DNA of 64,000 bases from Salvelinus alpinus (Eukaryota > Chordata > Actinopteri > Salmoniformes > Salmonidae): the NCBI RefSeq assembly GCF_045679555.1, contig NC_092091.1, positions 12,177,918-12,241,917 of the forward strand, written 5' to 3'. Of the stretch, positions 26,266 to 38,268 are shown piece by piece (the first letter of the stretch is position 1; each line of letters starts with the position of its first letter). The notes below the pieces were generated by a model. That model was given only the letters and a program-made list of their open reading frames with translations, searched no databases and was not told where the DNA came from. Both the position numbers and the translations under genes were made by a program.

Positions 26266-26857
26266 TTACACTTTTCACATCAAAGTACATTCACCTCTAG
26301 GATACAACCCGTCTCCTTCCTGAGCAGTATAACGGCTGTGTTGTCCCATGGTGTTAATACTTGTGTTCTATTGTTTGTACAGATGATCGTGGTAACTTCA
26401 GGCGTTTGGAAATTGCTCCCAAGGATGAACCAGACTTGTGGAGGTCTACAATTTTTTTCTGAGGTCTTGGCTGATTTCTTTTGATTTTCCCATGACGTCA
26501 AGCAAAGTGTCACTGAGTTTGAAGTTAGGCCTTGAAATACATCCACAGGTACACCTCCAATTGACTCAAATTATGTCAATTAGCCTATCAGAAGAAATTT
26601 GTGGAGTGGTTGAAATACGAGTTATAATGACTCCAACCTAAGTGTATGTAAACTTCCGACTTCAACTGTACATTCAGCCTCTTGTGAATTGAAGGAAAAT
26701 TATGAAACACAGAGACAAAAGTACATTTTTTGGGGAAGCCTGGCTTCCCTTGGCATCCATAAATACACATCACTGACAGGGGTTGTATTTGAAGTCGAAA
26801 TGGAGGTTAGTAACTGTCGATCTGATGTCCAGAAGTGCTTTGCGGTATGAACTTTCT

Positions 26858-27094
26858 GTCCCGCTTTAATATAAATGCATCTTATGAAGGCTTCAATTCA
26901 CAAATAATCTATAACCGTATATCATGCTTTATACAGATTCATGTGTATGACATAACCATCAATATATTTTTTCACATCTATTCATATTTTACAGTGCATG
27001 AAATACGGTTATAGATGATTTGTGATCCATTTATGCAGTGCTTTTGAAGCTTTATAAAGCCTTCATAAGATGCACTTCAACTAAAGCGGGACCA
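26858..27094. mobile_element. hAT-like miniature inverted-repeat element
   Basis: About 237 bp with complementary arms. Left arm: gtcccgctttaatataaatg with catcttatgaaggctt. Right arm: aagccttcataagatgc with aactaaagcgggac. Inner complementary parts are ataatctataaccgtat and atacggttatagatgat. It is flanked by the same 8 bases, aactttct, at 26850-26857 and 27095-27102. An 8-bp target duplication and no coding capacity fit a nonautonomous hAT element. The right end reads gggacca and the left only gtccc, so the left tip may have lost two bases. Confidence 0.75.
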
Positions 27095-27102
27095 AACTTT
27101 CT

Positions 27103-27319
27103 GTACAAAAAAATAAAGATAAACACGAAAAAATCCACTAAATAGCAAAGTTGGATTGGAACTCGTAAGATAATGCCCTACTCCGTCGGCACCATCTTAT
27201 CAAAGGAGACTGATGATGATGGCATCTGCACAAGGATAATGCACTAAAACATTTTAAATGTGTTATTTTGTTACATGTGTCCTTAAATTGGGCCCATTTT
27301 TTTTCATGATGATGTTGAG
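27103..27319. other. Non-coding stretch, nothing recognised
   Basis: AT-rich sequence after the miniature element. No ORF with recognisable content and no repeat that I can name. Confidence 0.5.
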
Positions 27320-28160
27320 TTGGAAGTTGTGTCTGTTCGTGACAAACTGAAGAACTTTCCACCTGAACGTAGTTCATGCTTTGCTCTCACTATCCAACTG
27401 GTTGTCCGTGATGCCCCAGAGCAGGCTGGCTCATTTAGACAAGTGCTAGGCAAAGGTGTCTAGAATATTGTCCCAAACCATACAGAGCTACCGAAGGCCC
27501 ACAACAAACTAAAGATTTCAAATGCGACAAAATGGAATAGCTAGCTGAAGATGCTCAGGTCAATTCTGAGAGTTACACCAGAAGTCCTCAGTCGGCTCCA
27601 TGACTCATGCAAGCTCACAGCCACTGACATGGAAAAACATCTGAAAGCTTTGTGAAACTCTGGAGCCATTTTACGGATGCCACTGAAATGGTCTAGGGGG
27701 ACCAGGTTGTAACCAGCAGCTAATTCCATAACATGTGCCAAAGGTCTTCGCCTTACAAATGCCTTGCAAATGTCCCTACAACAAAATGCTTAAAACCATG
27801 AAGCTCTCGGAGAAAAACGTCTGTCGAAGTGATGGAGTGTTTCAGTTGGCAACATGCCTGGATCCACGCTTCAAAGTGGATTGGTGTTCTGGGGATGAGG
27901 CAAACAGTATGAAGGATCTTCTCCTTGCAAAGGTCACCCCTCTTCTGGATATGCAGAGGTACCGTACCTGCAACCCCTCCAACACAGTCACACTCTAAAC
28001 TCTTGAGTACATGACTGACCGTTCCAGTAGGAAATCCAGGAAATTGCATGAACCATGTGCCCCAGAGGATTCTGATCCATTGACTTTTTGGAAAGGTCAA
28101 GAGAAGACACTTACCCACCTGACAAAGCTAGTTATCAAGAATCTTACCAGCTTCTTCAGC
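27320..28160 (+). pseudogene. hAT-family transposase relic (ZBED-like)
   Basis: Plus strand. Fragments in order are ALTIQLVVRDAPEQAGSFR (27390 region), SNATKWNS and TPEVLSRLHDSCKLTATDM (27515-27630), LRLTNALQMSLQQNA (27745 region), and the open segment 27735-27998 with FQLATCLDPRFKVDW. LDPRFK followed by a short acidic stretch is typical of the central catalytic region of hAT transposases and ZBED-like descendants. Frames change several times and stops occur (for example in GKGV near 27460 and KAL near 27653), so the gene is dead. I see neither the BED finger nor the C-terminal dimerisation block. A domesticated ZBED gene fragment is the alternative, but nothing shows conservation. Confidence 0.65.
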
Positions 28161-28371
28161 ACCTCTTAAGAGATTGTTTTATGTTTCACCGTACTCTGAT
28201 TTTCTTAATCAGCATAAGGCCATAATCAAAGTAAGTATAAACTGATTAAAACACCTAGATTGGAACGCCTTAATCGGAGTTCCAGCAGTGTATTTGATCT
28301 GTGCATGTGCTAGCACGAGCAGCGCAAGCCTTTTGCATGAGTGAAGTGAGTTCGGAAAATCGTACATTTAT
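28161..28371. other. Short spacer, nothing recognised
   Basis: Sequence between the hAT relic and the LINE tail. No feature supported. Confidence 0.4.
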
Positions 28372-29612
28372 TTATATTTTATTTAACCTTTATTTAACTA
28401 AGGAGGGTAGGTTGAAAACAATTTCTTATTTACAATGGCTGCCTACAAAAAGGCAAAAGGCTTCCTGCTGGGACGGAGGCTGGGATTAAAACAAAAAATG
28501 TAGGACAAAACAAACATCATGACAAGAGAGACACCACAACTACATAAAGAGAGTCCTAAGACAACAGCACAGCATGGCAGCAACACAACATGACAACAAC
28601 ATCGTAGCAACACAACATGGCAGCAGCCCAACATGGTAGCAGCACAAAACATGGTACAAACATTATAGGGCACAGACAACAGCACAAAGGGCAAGAAGGT
28701 AGAGACAACCATACATCACGCAAAGCAGCCACAACTGTCAGTAAGAGTGTCCATGATTGAGTCTTTGAATGACGAGATGGAGATAAAACTGTCCAGTTTG
28801 TGTGTTTTTTGCAGCTCGTTCCAGTCGCTAGCTGCAGCGAACTGAAAAGAGGAGCGACCCAGGGAGGTGTGTGCTTTGGGGACCTTGAACAGAATGTGAC
28901 TGGCAGAACGGGTGTTGTATGTGATGTGGAGGATGACGGCTGCAGTAAATATCTCAGATAGGGGGGAGTGAGGTCAAAGAGGGTTTTATAAATAAGAATC
29001 AACCAGTGGGTCTTGCGACGGGCATACAGAGATGACCAGTTTACAGAGAAGTATAGAGTGCAGTGATGTGTCCTATAAGGGCCATTGGTGGCAAATCTGA
29101 TAGCCAAATGGTAAATAACATCTAGACGCTCGAGAGCACCCTTACCTGCCGATCTATAAATTACATTTCCATAACCTGGCATGGGTAGGATGGTCATCTG
29201 AATCAGGGTTAATTGGCAACTAGGGTGAAAGAGGAGCGATTACGATAGAGGAAACCAAGACTAGATTTAACTTTAGCCTGCAGCTTGGATATGTGCTAAG
29301 AGACAGACCGTGTACCATCTAGCCATAGTCCCAAGTACTTGTATGAGGTGACTACCTCAAGCGCTAAACCCTCAGAGGTAGTAATCACACCGGTGGGGAG
29401 AGGGGCATTCTTCTTACCAAACCACATGACCTTTGTTTTGGAGGTGTTCAGAACAAGGTTAAGGGCAGAGAAAGCTTGTTGGACACAAAGCTTTGTTGTA
29501 GTGTTTAACACAAAATCCGGGGAGACTGTATCATCTGCATATAAATGGGTGAGAGAGCTTCCTACTGCCTGAGCCATGTTGTTGATGTAAATTGAGAAGA
29601 GTGTGAAAGTAT
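28372..29612 (-). mobile_element. Rex1-like LINE, 5'-truncated (copy A)
   Basis: Minus strand. The 3' end carries a TTTATTTAACCTTTATTTAAC-type tail on the plus strand near 28372-28400. Coding remains run right to left: HLYADDTVSPDFVL with the reverse-transcriptase YADD near 29540, NTSKTKVMWFGKK, YKYLGLWLDGT (29577-29296), then the C-terminal domain LPMPGYGNVIYRS, LDVIYHLAIRFATNGP, CTLYFSVNWSSLYARRKTH and IYKTLFDLTPPYL (29197-28900). The reading frame shifts between these blocks. The endonuclease and N-terminal RT are absent, as is common for 5'-truncated LINEs. Copies B (46320-47580) and C (37138-40520) share the same block order. The Rex1 assignment is from memory of teleost LINEs and should be read as jockey/CR1-group. 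Confidence 0.8.
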
Positions 29613-30714
29613 GGATCTTCGAAATTTTTCACATAAAATGTTTATATATGTTAAAACTCAGAATCTAATATGTTTCCCAAAAATAATAAAGTTTCTGTGA
29701 TAGTACGTTTTGATAGATTGTTGATTTTCTGCATTTTCAAAGTCCCATCAGGTTGATTTCAGATGTGTCTGTGTAAACAGGATTATTAGGGACATTGTTC
29801 TTCTTGCAAAGTATGTAAATGTTTTAATCAAACTCATTTACGAATCTTCGTATTATTGTGTGCATGTAAATGTACCCACTGTCATTTTGTCATTTTTGGG
29901 TGAACTATCTTATTAATATGGCTTTTTTATATATTAAATGTATAAGTTCTCAATTACACAAAACAAAGTCACAGGTGCAACAGGAATGTTTATTTCGCTT
30001 TTTATCAAAATCAAGTGGTGAGGCACACCTGTTTTACATTTCATGTTGCGCACTATGGTGGTGTTTATATATATTTTTTTTTTTACAAAAGCATAAACCA
30101 CAAATTGAGAGAATTCTGGTGGGACATTTAAAAATGATGAACCTGGCAGAACATAATAGCGAACTGAGCAACATTAGTAATTGAATGACCCATTATTGTA
30201 AACAACATCTTTAAGCTCTGTCTCTTATAAATGGTGCTCACTGTGATGCTGTCAACCCTCTGAACTGCAGCATGGTATTCAACATATTTATCACTTCTAC
30301 CCCCCACAAACCCTATCTAATTCAGACACCACCACTACCACCCCTCAACCCGGCCGACGTGCCTGAAATGTGTTCTTAAAGAAAAGCATATGTGCAAAGT
30401 TGCATAAGAGTACAAACACTGTAATTGAAAACTTTTGAGGCAAGCCTGAGTCAAAACAGGACCTTTAAACCTTTAGTTTATTTATTTATCTTTTATTTTT
30501 TACATATTAACCTTGTACCTCTCTGTATATCTGTCCCCCTGCATGCAAATTACATTGTGTGAACACATAAACCTATGAAAAGTGCTACGACTGGCCCATA
30601 ACTTCAGATTACATAACTACACAGCAAATTGGCCAGTGTTACCTAGTGTTGATTTAGATTGACGCACATCATTTAAAAAATCCCCATCAGAATCCGTCAG
30701 TTTAAACTAGAGAT
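29613..30714. other. Non-coding interval, AT-rich
   Basis: No gene, RNA or repeat that I can support. It holds a short ATTTATTTATTT-like run near 30478 and a CCAGTGTTACCTAGTGTTG fragment near 30633 of the aacact-rich kind seen at 43200 and 49100. The longest ORF, 29870-30184, has no recognisable content. Confidence 0.5.
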
Positions 30715-31090
30715 ATCCGCTTTTTTTTGCATTGGCTGCATCTCAATCGACCACATCCGTCTATGTGAGCCTTCCGCATGCATGGTGGAAAGTGGTTGAT
30801 TACAGTGTGTTTGTCAGACCATGAGACATCCCGAAAATCCGTCTTCTCACAAAAATATCTGTAGCTTCCGAACGGTTTACGTTTTGCACAAGTGTCACGG
30901 GACTCATCTGAAGTCAGTAACGCTGATGTGCTTCTGTCTGTAGAGTCCGGACCATTTGAGCTACAAACTATTATGACTCTCGTGAAAACAATGGAGTTCT
31001 CCATTTTTCTTTACGACCCCCACAAGTGTCACAAGACTCGTTTGAAGGTAACCCATAGTATGGAGGTAGTTTTGTGCAAACAAAAATAAG
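30715..31090 (+). repeat. Dispersed repeat related to the macrosatellite right half
   Basis: Several segments match the macrosatellite unit in the same order: tgtgtttgtcagaccatgag against tgtgttcgtgagacgaag, acaaaaatatctgtag against acaaaaacatctgtag, gagctacaaactatta against gaattacaaactacta, and tttacgacccccacaag with cacaagactcgtttgaagg against ctatgacgctcacaag with cacaagagttgttagaagg. It is therefore a diverged single-copy relative of positions about 540-770 of each unit. No coding content recognised. Confidence 0.65.
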
Positions 31091-31435
31091 GGGTTAAATA
31101 TGTGTCCAAAAAATATATATATATTTGCTGAGCCTTCTTTTATCTCCTAAACATAGGACAGACACCTCAAAACCTTATTTCTTAAGATTTTTTTTTTTTA
31201 CAGTTTTTTTGCTTTTGATTAATGTGTTATACAATGCGTTTCTAAGAGGCTATAGTAATACAGGCCAAATTCTATATTTTATCAAATAACTTTGTAAAAA
31301 GAATTGTGGGGGGGGTCCTAAAGGGGTCCTAAAATTCAAAATCAAATATCTAAATGATCCATGGTATGACCATCTTAACACAATTCCATAAACTTTTAGA
31401 GTAACAATAATTTGTTTAAAAGCCGTAGAGCAGGT
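31091..31435. other. Non-coding interval
   Basis: AT-rich sequence with a short ATATAT run near 31115 and a G run near 31310. Nothing recognised. Confidence 0.4.
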
Positions 31436-32830
31436 ATTCCCAAACTGGGGTACAGGTACACTCAATACCGTCAGGGGTACGCCAAATAAAAATGTGATTC
31501 ACATTTATTTTTATTTTTATAAATCTTCACATCGGGGCTATACATTTGGGTGAGTTTTTTTTCTCTCGACTGAGTAGCCTCGTTTCAGTGCCAAAAATAA
31601 AATTGAAGCATCTAGTGTTCAGTGAAATAACAACACAAGGTCAAATACAGGTAGCCTAGTCAAATAATTAACATCCAATCACATTAACCGTTACTCTCTC
31701 GTGGGAATTCCACTAACGGTCCGTATGTAGCTAAACGTAGCTGCTGCTCATGTTGGTATCAGTACTGATGGTGCAAAAGCCATAACAGGGAAACCTAGTG
31801 GAGTGCAAGCAGTTTCTCCCGACGCCACTTGGGTACACTGCAGCATCCACTGAGAGGCTCTTGCTGCCAAGGGAATGCCTGACAGCTTGAAAGATGTTTT
31901 GGACACTATAGTGAAAATGGTTAACTTTGTTTAAGCAAGGCCCCTGAACTCTTGTGTATATTCTGCACTGTGCAATGATATGGGCAGCGACTATGTAGTG
32001 CTTTTACAACATACGGAAGTGCGCTGGTTATCAAGGGGCCAAGTATTGACACGTTTTTTTTTTAAATTGAGAGACAAGCTTATTGTTTTCTTTACTGACC
32101 ATAATTTTCACTTGTCTGACCGTTTGCATGATGGCGAGTTTCTCATACGACTGGCCTATCTGGGTGATGTTTTTTCTCGCCTGAATAATCTGAATCTAGG
32201 ATTACAGGGACTCTCCGCAACTATATTCAATGTGCGGGGGACAAAATTGAGGCTATGCTTAAGAAGTTGCAGCTCTTCTCTGTCTGCATTAACAAGGACA
32301 ACACACAGGTCTTTCCATCATTGTATGATTTTTTGTGTGCAAATTAACTCAAGTTTACGGACAATGTTTAATGTGATATAGCGAAACACCTGAGTGAGTT
32401 GGGTGCGCAATCACGCAGGTACTTTCCTGAAACGGATGACACAAACAACTAGATTCGTTATCCCTTTCATGCCCTGCCTCCAGTTCACTTACCGATATCT
32501 GAACAAGAGAGCCTCATCGAAATTGCAACAAGCGGTTCTGTGAAAATTTAATTTAATCAGAAGCCACTGCCAGATTTCTGGATTGGGCTGTGCTCAGAGT
32601 ATCCTGCCTTGGCAAATCGTGCTGTTAAGACACTGGTGCCCTTTGCAATCACGTACCTATGTGAGAGTGGATTCTCAGCCTTCACTAGCATGAAAACAAA
32701 ATACAGGCACAGACTGTGAGTGGAAAATTATTTAAGCCTGAGACTCTCTCCACTACAACATTGCAGAGTTATGTGCATCCTTTTAAGCACACCCTTCTCA
32801 TTAACCTGTGGTGAGTTATTCACAATTTTC
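31436..32830 (+). pseudogene. hAT (Charlie/ZBED5-like) transposon relic
   Basis: Begins with attcccaaactggggtac, the usual tip of this hAT group. Plus-strand transposase pieces follow in order: VGISTDGAKAITGKPSG (31755 region), VQAVSPDATWVHCSIH, LKDVLDTIVKMVNF, then the open segment 31980-32381 with HTEVRWLSRGQVLTRFFFKL and FLIRLAYLGDVFSRLNNLNL, then FWIGLCSEYPALANRAVKT, LVPFAITYLCESGFSAFTSM and KTKYRHRL (32575-32718). EVRWLSRG and the ESGFSA...R.RL dimerisation end are typical of these transposases. Stops and frameshifts occur throughout. The right end is unclear and abuts a Tc1 fragment. Confidence 0.75.
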
Positions 32831-32861
32831 GATGAACAAATAAGGTTTTATATGTAAGATG

Positions 32862-32950
32862 GCTAGACCCTTTCCTTTCCTGTTTCAGCATGACAATGCC
32901 TCCATGATCGACGAGCAGGTGTCCACCTACTTTTGGTCATGTAGTGTATA
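32862..32950 (+). mobile_element. Tc1-like terminal fragment
   Basis: gaccctttcctttcctgttt and cagcatgacaatgcctcc match, in reverse orientation, the Tc1 copy at 59122-60320 (near 59450-59490). The sequence then jumps to gagcaggtgtccacctac and ttttggtcatgtagtgta, which matches the end of that element. It is a heavily internally deleted copy of the same family; FQHDNASM is the remaining transposase motif. Confidence 0.7.
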
Positions 32951-34083
32951 CGTTCCGCTCAAGTTATTCGCTCTTTCCAGAGTTAAATGGGAAACACTGC
33001 AACATAGTAAAATCTTTAACACGTTCAAAAGTGTTATTTTAACACCAGTTCAGTGGGACACTTTCCGAATTAAATGTACACCTTTGATTTTGTTGTGTGT
33101 TAAGCCTACACTGTAAGATTCTTCTGTAATTTCAACAGTAAAACACTGTAGAATACACAGTATAATACCTTAAATATGGTGTTGATTGCACTGCCTTATG
33201 TGTAATATGCTGAAAAAATTGTTATTAACTGTAATCAAAACTGTAATCGAAATTGTCAAGTGCCGATATATGTCTATGTGTTACTGTTTAATCTAATAGA
33301 TAGAATATATATATACTGTACATTAATACTATAACTACGCCTAATCTTTATTGCTAGCCAACTTTAAACGACTTTATGTTTTCTTTGCTAACCTAGCTAG
33401 CTAGCTGGCTAAAGTTTGCTAACTGGCCTACTTCTCAAGTAGACACAAGCAATTTAGGTCTACTATAAATTGTTCTTAATTATCTTGCTGTTCGACCTGG
33501 AATTTTATTTTGGGAGCACCAGTGTGCCTAGAAAAAAAGATCTAACAAATAATCTTTGTTGTAATGATTACACTTCGCTGCATCACGGTCTCTCGGTGCC
33601 ATAGAGAATAAACACGCAGATTCGTGACCGTTATGTTTGCACCATTACTACAGAGAAAATTGCTTATTTTTTTAGCCCAAACAGTTCAAAAGATATGACC
33701 CATATTACTGGCGCAATGTTTTTGTCATTCTATAGTGGATTGACGTGCCACATTTTACACATAAACTACATAAACCACATCGCAGGCCATTCTAAAACTC
33801 CTCGGGAGCCACTAACCATTTAACTTAACTTGTCTTCCAAAAAAGGTTATTCATTTGAAAATGGTTCTTGGTAGAACCCTATCCCTCAAGAAAGAACCCT
33901 TTTGGAACCATTTTCTCTAAGAGTGTGGGGTCACGTAAGGTCAATGCTACAATAGTTTTTTCAGTTTGTAACAATAAATAGCCCAATGGTCCACTGGTTG
34001 TTTTATTACCCACAGCATCATTCAAATTGTTAAGTGGTGATTTATATATATGTGTTATTGTATAATCTAATAGATAGAATATA
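32951..34083. other. Non-coding interval with small repeats
   Basis: No gene recognised. It contains an aacac/gtgtt-rich patch (33015-33070), ctagctag-type short repeats near 33400, a block near 33843-33930 (ggttcttggtagaaccct and aagaacccttttggaacc) of a kind I know as dispersed in fish genomes, and a diverged direct repeat described separately. Confidence 0.5.
33250..33312. repeat. Diverged direct repeat, left copy (partner 34023-34083)
   Basis: attgtcaagtgccgatatat followed by gtctatgtgttactg and taatctaatagatagaatat. The partner reads attgttaagtggtgatttat, atatgtgttattg and taatctaatagatagaatat. The partner ends exactly at the TA where the Tc1 element at 34084 begins. Confidence 0.7.
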
Positions 34084-35578
<1,495 letters not shown>

Positions 35579-35580
35579 TA

Positions 35581-36489
35581 TACACTGAATATGCATACAT
35601 ACTGTATGTATTTGTGCACATACATGTATGTGTGAGTGCTATGGACTCACACTGCCGTGGACTCCACTGCACACTGAACATGCAAAATACACAAGTTAGT
35701 AGTGTTTTACATTTATCACATCTGTGTATCGGTGCAGTGTATAAGAGCTAATCATTTGATGGTTTGTGTGTAGAGTTTTGATGCAAAAACACAACTTTGA
35801 GAAGAGTTCAAATAGTTTTGAATTAAGTGTTTGGTTTTGCAAGAGATGTGTGACGTTTTGCATGTTGTGTGTTTTGGGGTTTTGTGTGCAGAGTCTTGAG
35901 AAAATGAGCCAGAGTTTCAGAAATCATGTGTAAGCAATTGTCAAAAACTGTAACAGCATTTTTCCAAAATAGCATCTACCACATTCCACCATACAGGGAA
36001 ACAGACTTTTTCCAGATTGGCAGCAACCACCTTCAGAGACTACAGTGAACGTTTCATCCCATGTAGGAGCTACACCTATTTAGCACATTTCCGGGATACT
36101 ATTGTCCGGCCAAATTTCCAATGTGGAAACTGTCCGTTTATTGAGAATGTACTGTATTTCTGAGCTGGAGGTCCAGAGTAAGCAAATTGAGACATTGCAG
36201 TGTATCCTGGATAGTTCGCACTCTAAGACCTTTTCCTTTACTACTCCTGAGCCTGGTCGTTGTGCCACCGTGTTGCCACTGACTGGCCAGGGTTGCCCTG
36301 CAGAGACCCCTCCCTAGTGAAAGCATCACTACCCTCCCATCTCACCCGCTCTTCCCATTCTATCTCGACCTCCCATCCCACCCCCCTTTGGAGAATAAAG
36401 GAGCAAGGACGCTTTATGAGGAGCTGGTGGATGCCACGGTTATCGATCCTGCATCCCAGCATTTATTTGGGCTGCAATTTCTGAGGCTG
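35581..36489. other. Non-coding interval, nothing recognised
   Basis: Begins with an atgcatac/gtatgtat-rich patch. At 35760-35930 a gttttg-rich stretch (gtgtagagttttgatgc, gtgcagagtcttgagaaa) looks like a dispersed fish repeat I cannot name. 36130-36480 is GC-richer with short ORFs on both strands but no recognisable protein. Confidence 0.4.
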
Positions 36490-37130
36490 GTAACTTTAAT
36501 GAACTTCTCCTCTGCAGCAGAGGTAACTCTGGGTCTTCCTTTCCTGTGGCGGTCCTCATGAGAGCCAGTTTCATCATGACTGACCTTCATGTCTTAAAGT
36601 TCTCATTTGCAACTGCGACCTGGCCAAGATAAAGCATAGCAGTGTGAACAGACAACAACACAGAGTTACACATGGAGTAAACAATAAACAAGTCAATAAC
36701 ATGGTAGAAAAAAAGAGAATCTATATACAATGTGTGCAAAAGGCATGAGGAGGTAGGCAATAAATCGAATAATTACAATTTAGCAGATTAACACTGGAGT
36801 GATAAATCATCAGATGATCATGTGCAAGTAGAGATACTGGTGTGCAAAAGAGCAGAAAAGTAAATAAATAAAAGCAGTATGGGGGGTGAGGTAGGTAAAT
36901 TGGGTGGGCTATATACCGATGGACTATGTACAGCTGCAGCTGGTACAGCTCCTGTACCACCCCTACCTTGTCACAACACAATTGATTGGCTCAAATGCAT
37001 TAAGAAGGAAAGAAATTCCACAAATTAAATTTTAACAAGGCAAACCTGTTAATTGAAATGCATTCCAGATGACTACCTCATGAAGCTGGTTGAGAGAATG
37101 CTAAGAATGTGCAAAGCTGTCATCGGGGCA
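36490..37130 (-). mobile_element. Tc1-like transposon relic, split by a LINE tail
   Basis: Two parts of one minus-strand Tc1 family that I recall from salmonids: gaacttctcctctgcagcag, ctctgggtcttcctttcc and gtggcggtcctcatgagagc at 36500-36600, then accacccctaccttgtcac, cattaagaaggaaagaaatt and catgaagctggttgagag at 36955-37128. Between them lies unrelated LINE sequence. The element has also lost most of its transposase and its outer ends. Confidence 0.6.
36598..36952 (-). mobile_element. Rex1-like LINE 3' fragment
   Basis: Starts near gcaactgcgacctggccaag and runs through acacagagttacacatgg, gtgcaaaaggcatgagg and gggctatataccgatgg to gtacagctgcagctg. I recall this as the 3' untranslated part of a salmonid Rex1-type LINE. 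There is no coding content. It interrupts the Tc1 relic at 36490-37130. Confidence 0.5.
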
Positions 37131-37334
37131 ATGGGTGCATCTTGTCAATGCTTTGGAAACTACAATTAAATGTGCTGCTTTGTTTGTGTATCTGTCAAAA
37201 GCTTTTGACACTATTGATCATGCTGTTTATTGAATAAGTTGTCCTTGATAGGCCTGAGCTCTGACGCCTGTTATTGGTTTCATGATTATCTTAGTGATAG
37301 ATGGGGTTAAGTCAGTATTTCTTGAAGTATATAA

Positions 37335-38172
37335 ATGTGTGGGCTATACTCGGCCTTGTCTCAGGATGGTAAGTTGGTGGTTGAAGGTATTTCTCTAGTG
37401 GTGTGGGGGCTGTGCTTTGGCAAAATGGGTGGGGTTATATCCTTCCTGTTTGGCCCTGTCCGGGGGTATCATCAGATGGGGCCACAGTGTCTCCTGACCC
37501 CTCCTGTCTCAGCCTCCAGTATTTATGCTGTAGTAGTTTATGTGTCGGGGGGCTAGGGTCAGTTTGTTATATCTGGAGTACTTCTCCTGTCTTTTCCGGT
37601 GTCCTGTGTGAATTTAAGTATGCTCTCTCTAATTCTCTCTTTCTCTCTTTCAGAGGACCTGAGCCCTAGGACCATGCCTCAGGACTACCTGGCATGATGA
37701 CTCCTTGCTGTCCCCAGTCCACCTGGTCATGCTGCTGCTCCAGTTTCAACTGTTCTGCCTGTGGCTATGGAACCCTGACCTGTTCACCGGATGTGCTACC
37801 TGTCCCAGACCTGCTGTTTTCAACTCTCTAGAGACAGCAGGAGCGGTAGAGATACCCTTAATGATCGGCTATGAAAAGCCAACTGACATTTACTCCTGAG
37901 GTGCTGACTTGCTGCACCCTCGACAACTACTGTGATTATCATTATTTGACCATGCTGGTCATTTATGAACATTTGAACATCTTGGCCATGTTCTGTTATA
38001 ATCTCCACTCGGCACAGCCAGAAGAGGACTGGCCACTCCTCATAGCCTGGTTCCTCTCTATGTTTCTTCCTAGGTTTTGGCCTTTCTAGGGGGTTTTAGG
38101 CTGGGTTTCTGTACAGCACTTTGAGATATCAGCTGATGTAAGAAGGGCTATATAAATACATTTGATTTGATT
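37335..38172 (+). mobile_element. L2/CR1-like LINE 3' end, inserted in Rex1-like LINE
   Basis: The same family as 20581-25637, in opposite orientation. gggctatactcggccttgtc, ggccacagtgtctcctgacc, gtagtttatgtgtcgggggg, gagcctaggacc-like and catagcctggttcctctc blocks are reverse complements of the 3' UTR there. It ends in gatttgatttg repeats at 38172, the 3' terminus. It keeps one copy of the segment that is triplicated at 20822-21690. It carries 3' UTR only. Confidence 0.85.
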
Positions 38173-38268
38173 TGTACCACATGGATAAATTTTGGGACTT
38201 GTTCTCTTCGCTATATACTGTATATAAACACCATTGGTCAAGCTGTTAAAAATGGTAAACTTCATCTA

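Noticed and set aside
29870-30184. 104-codon ORF as a host gene
   Set aside because: No recognisable domain, AT-rich composition and a poly-F-like low-complexity stretch. No splice or regulatory support.
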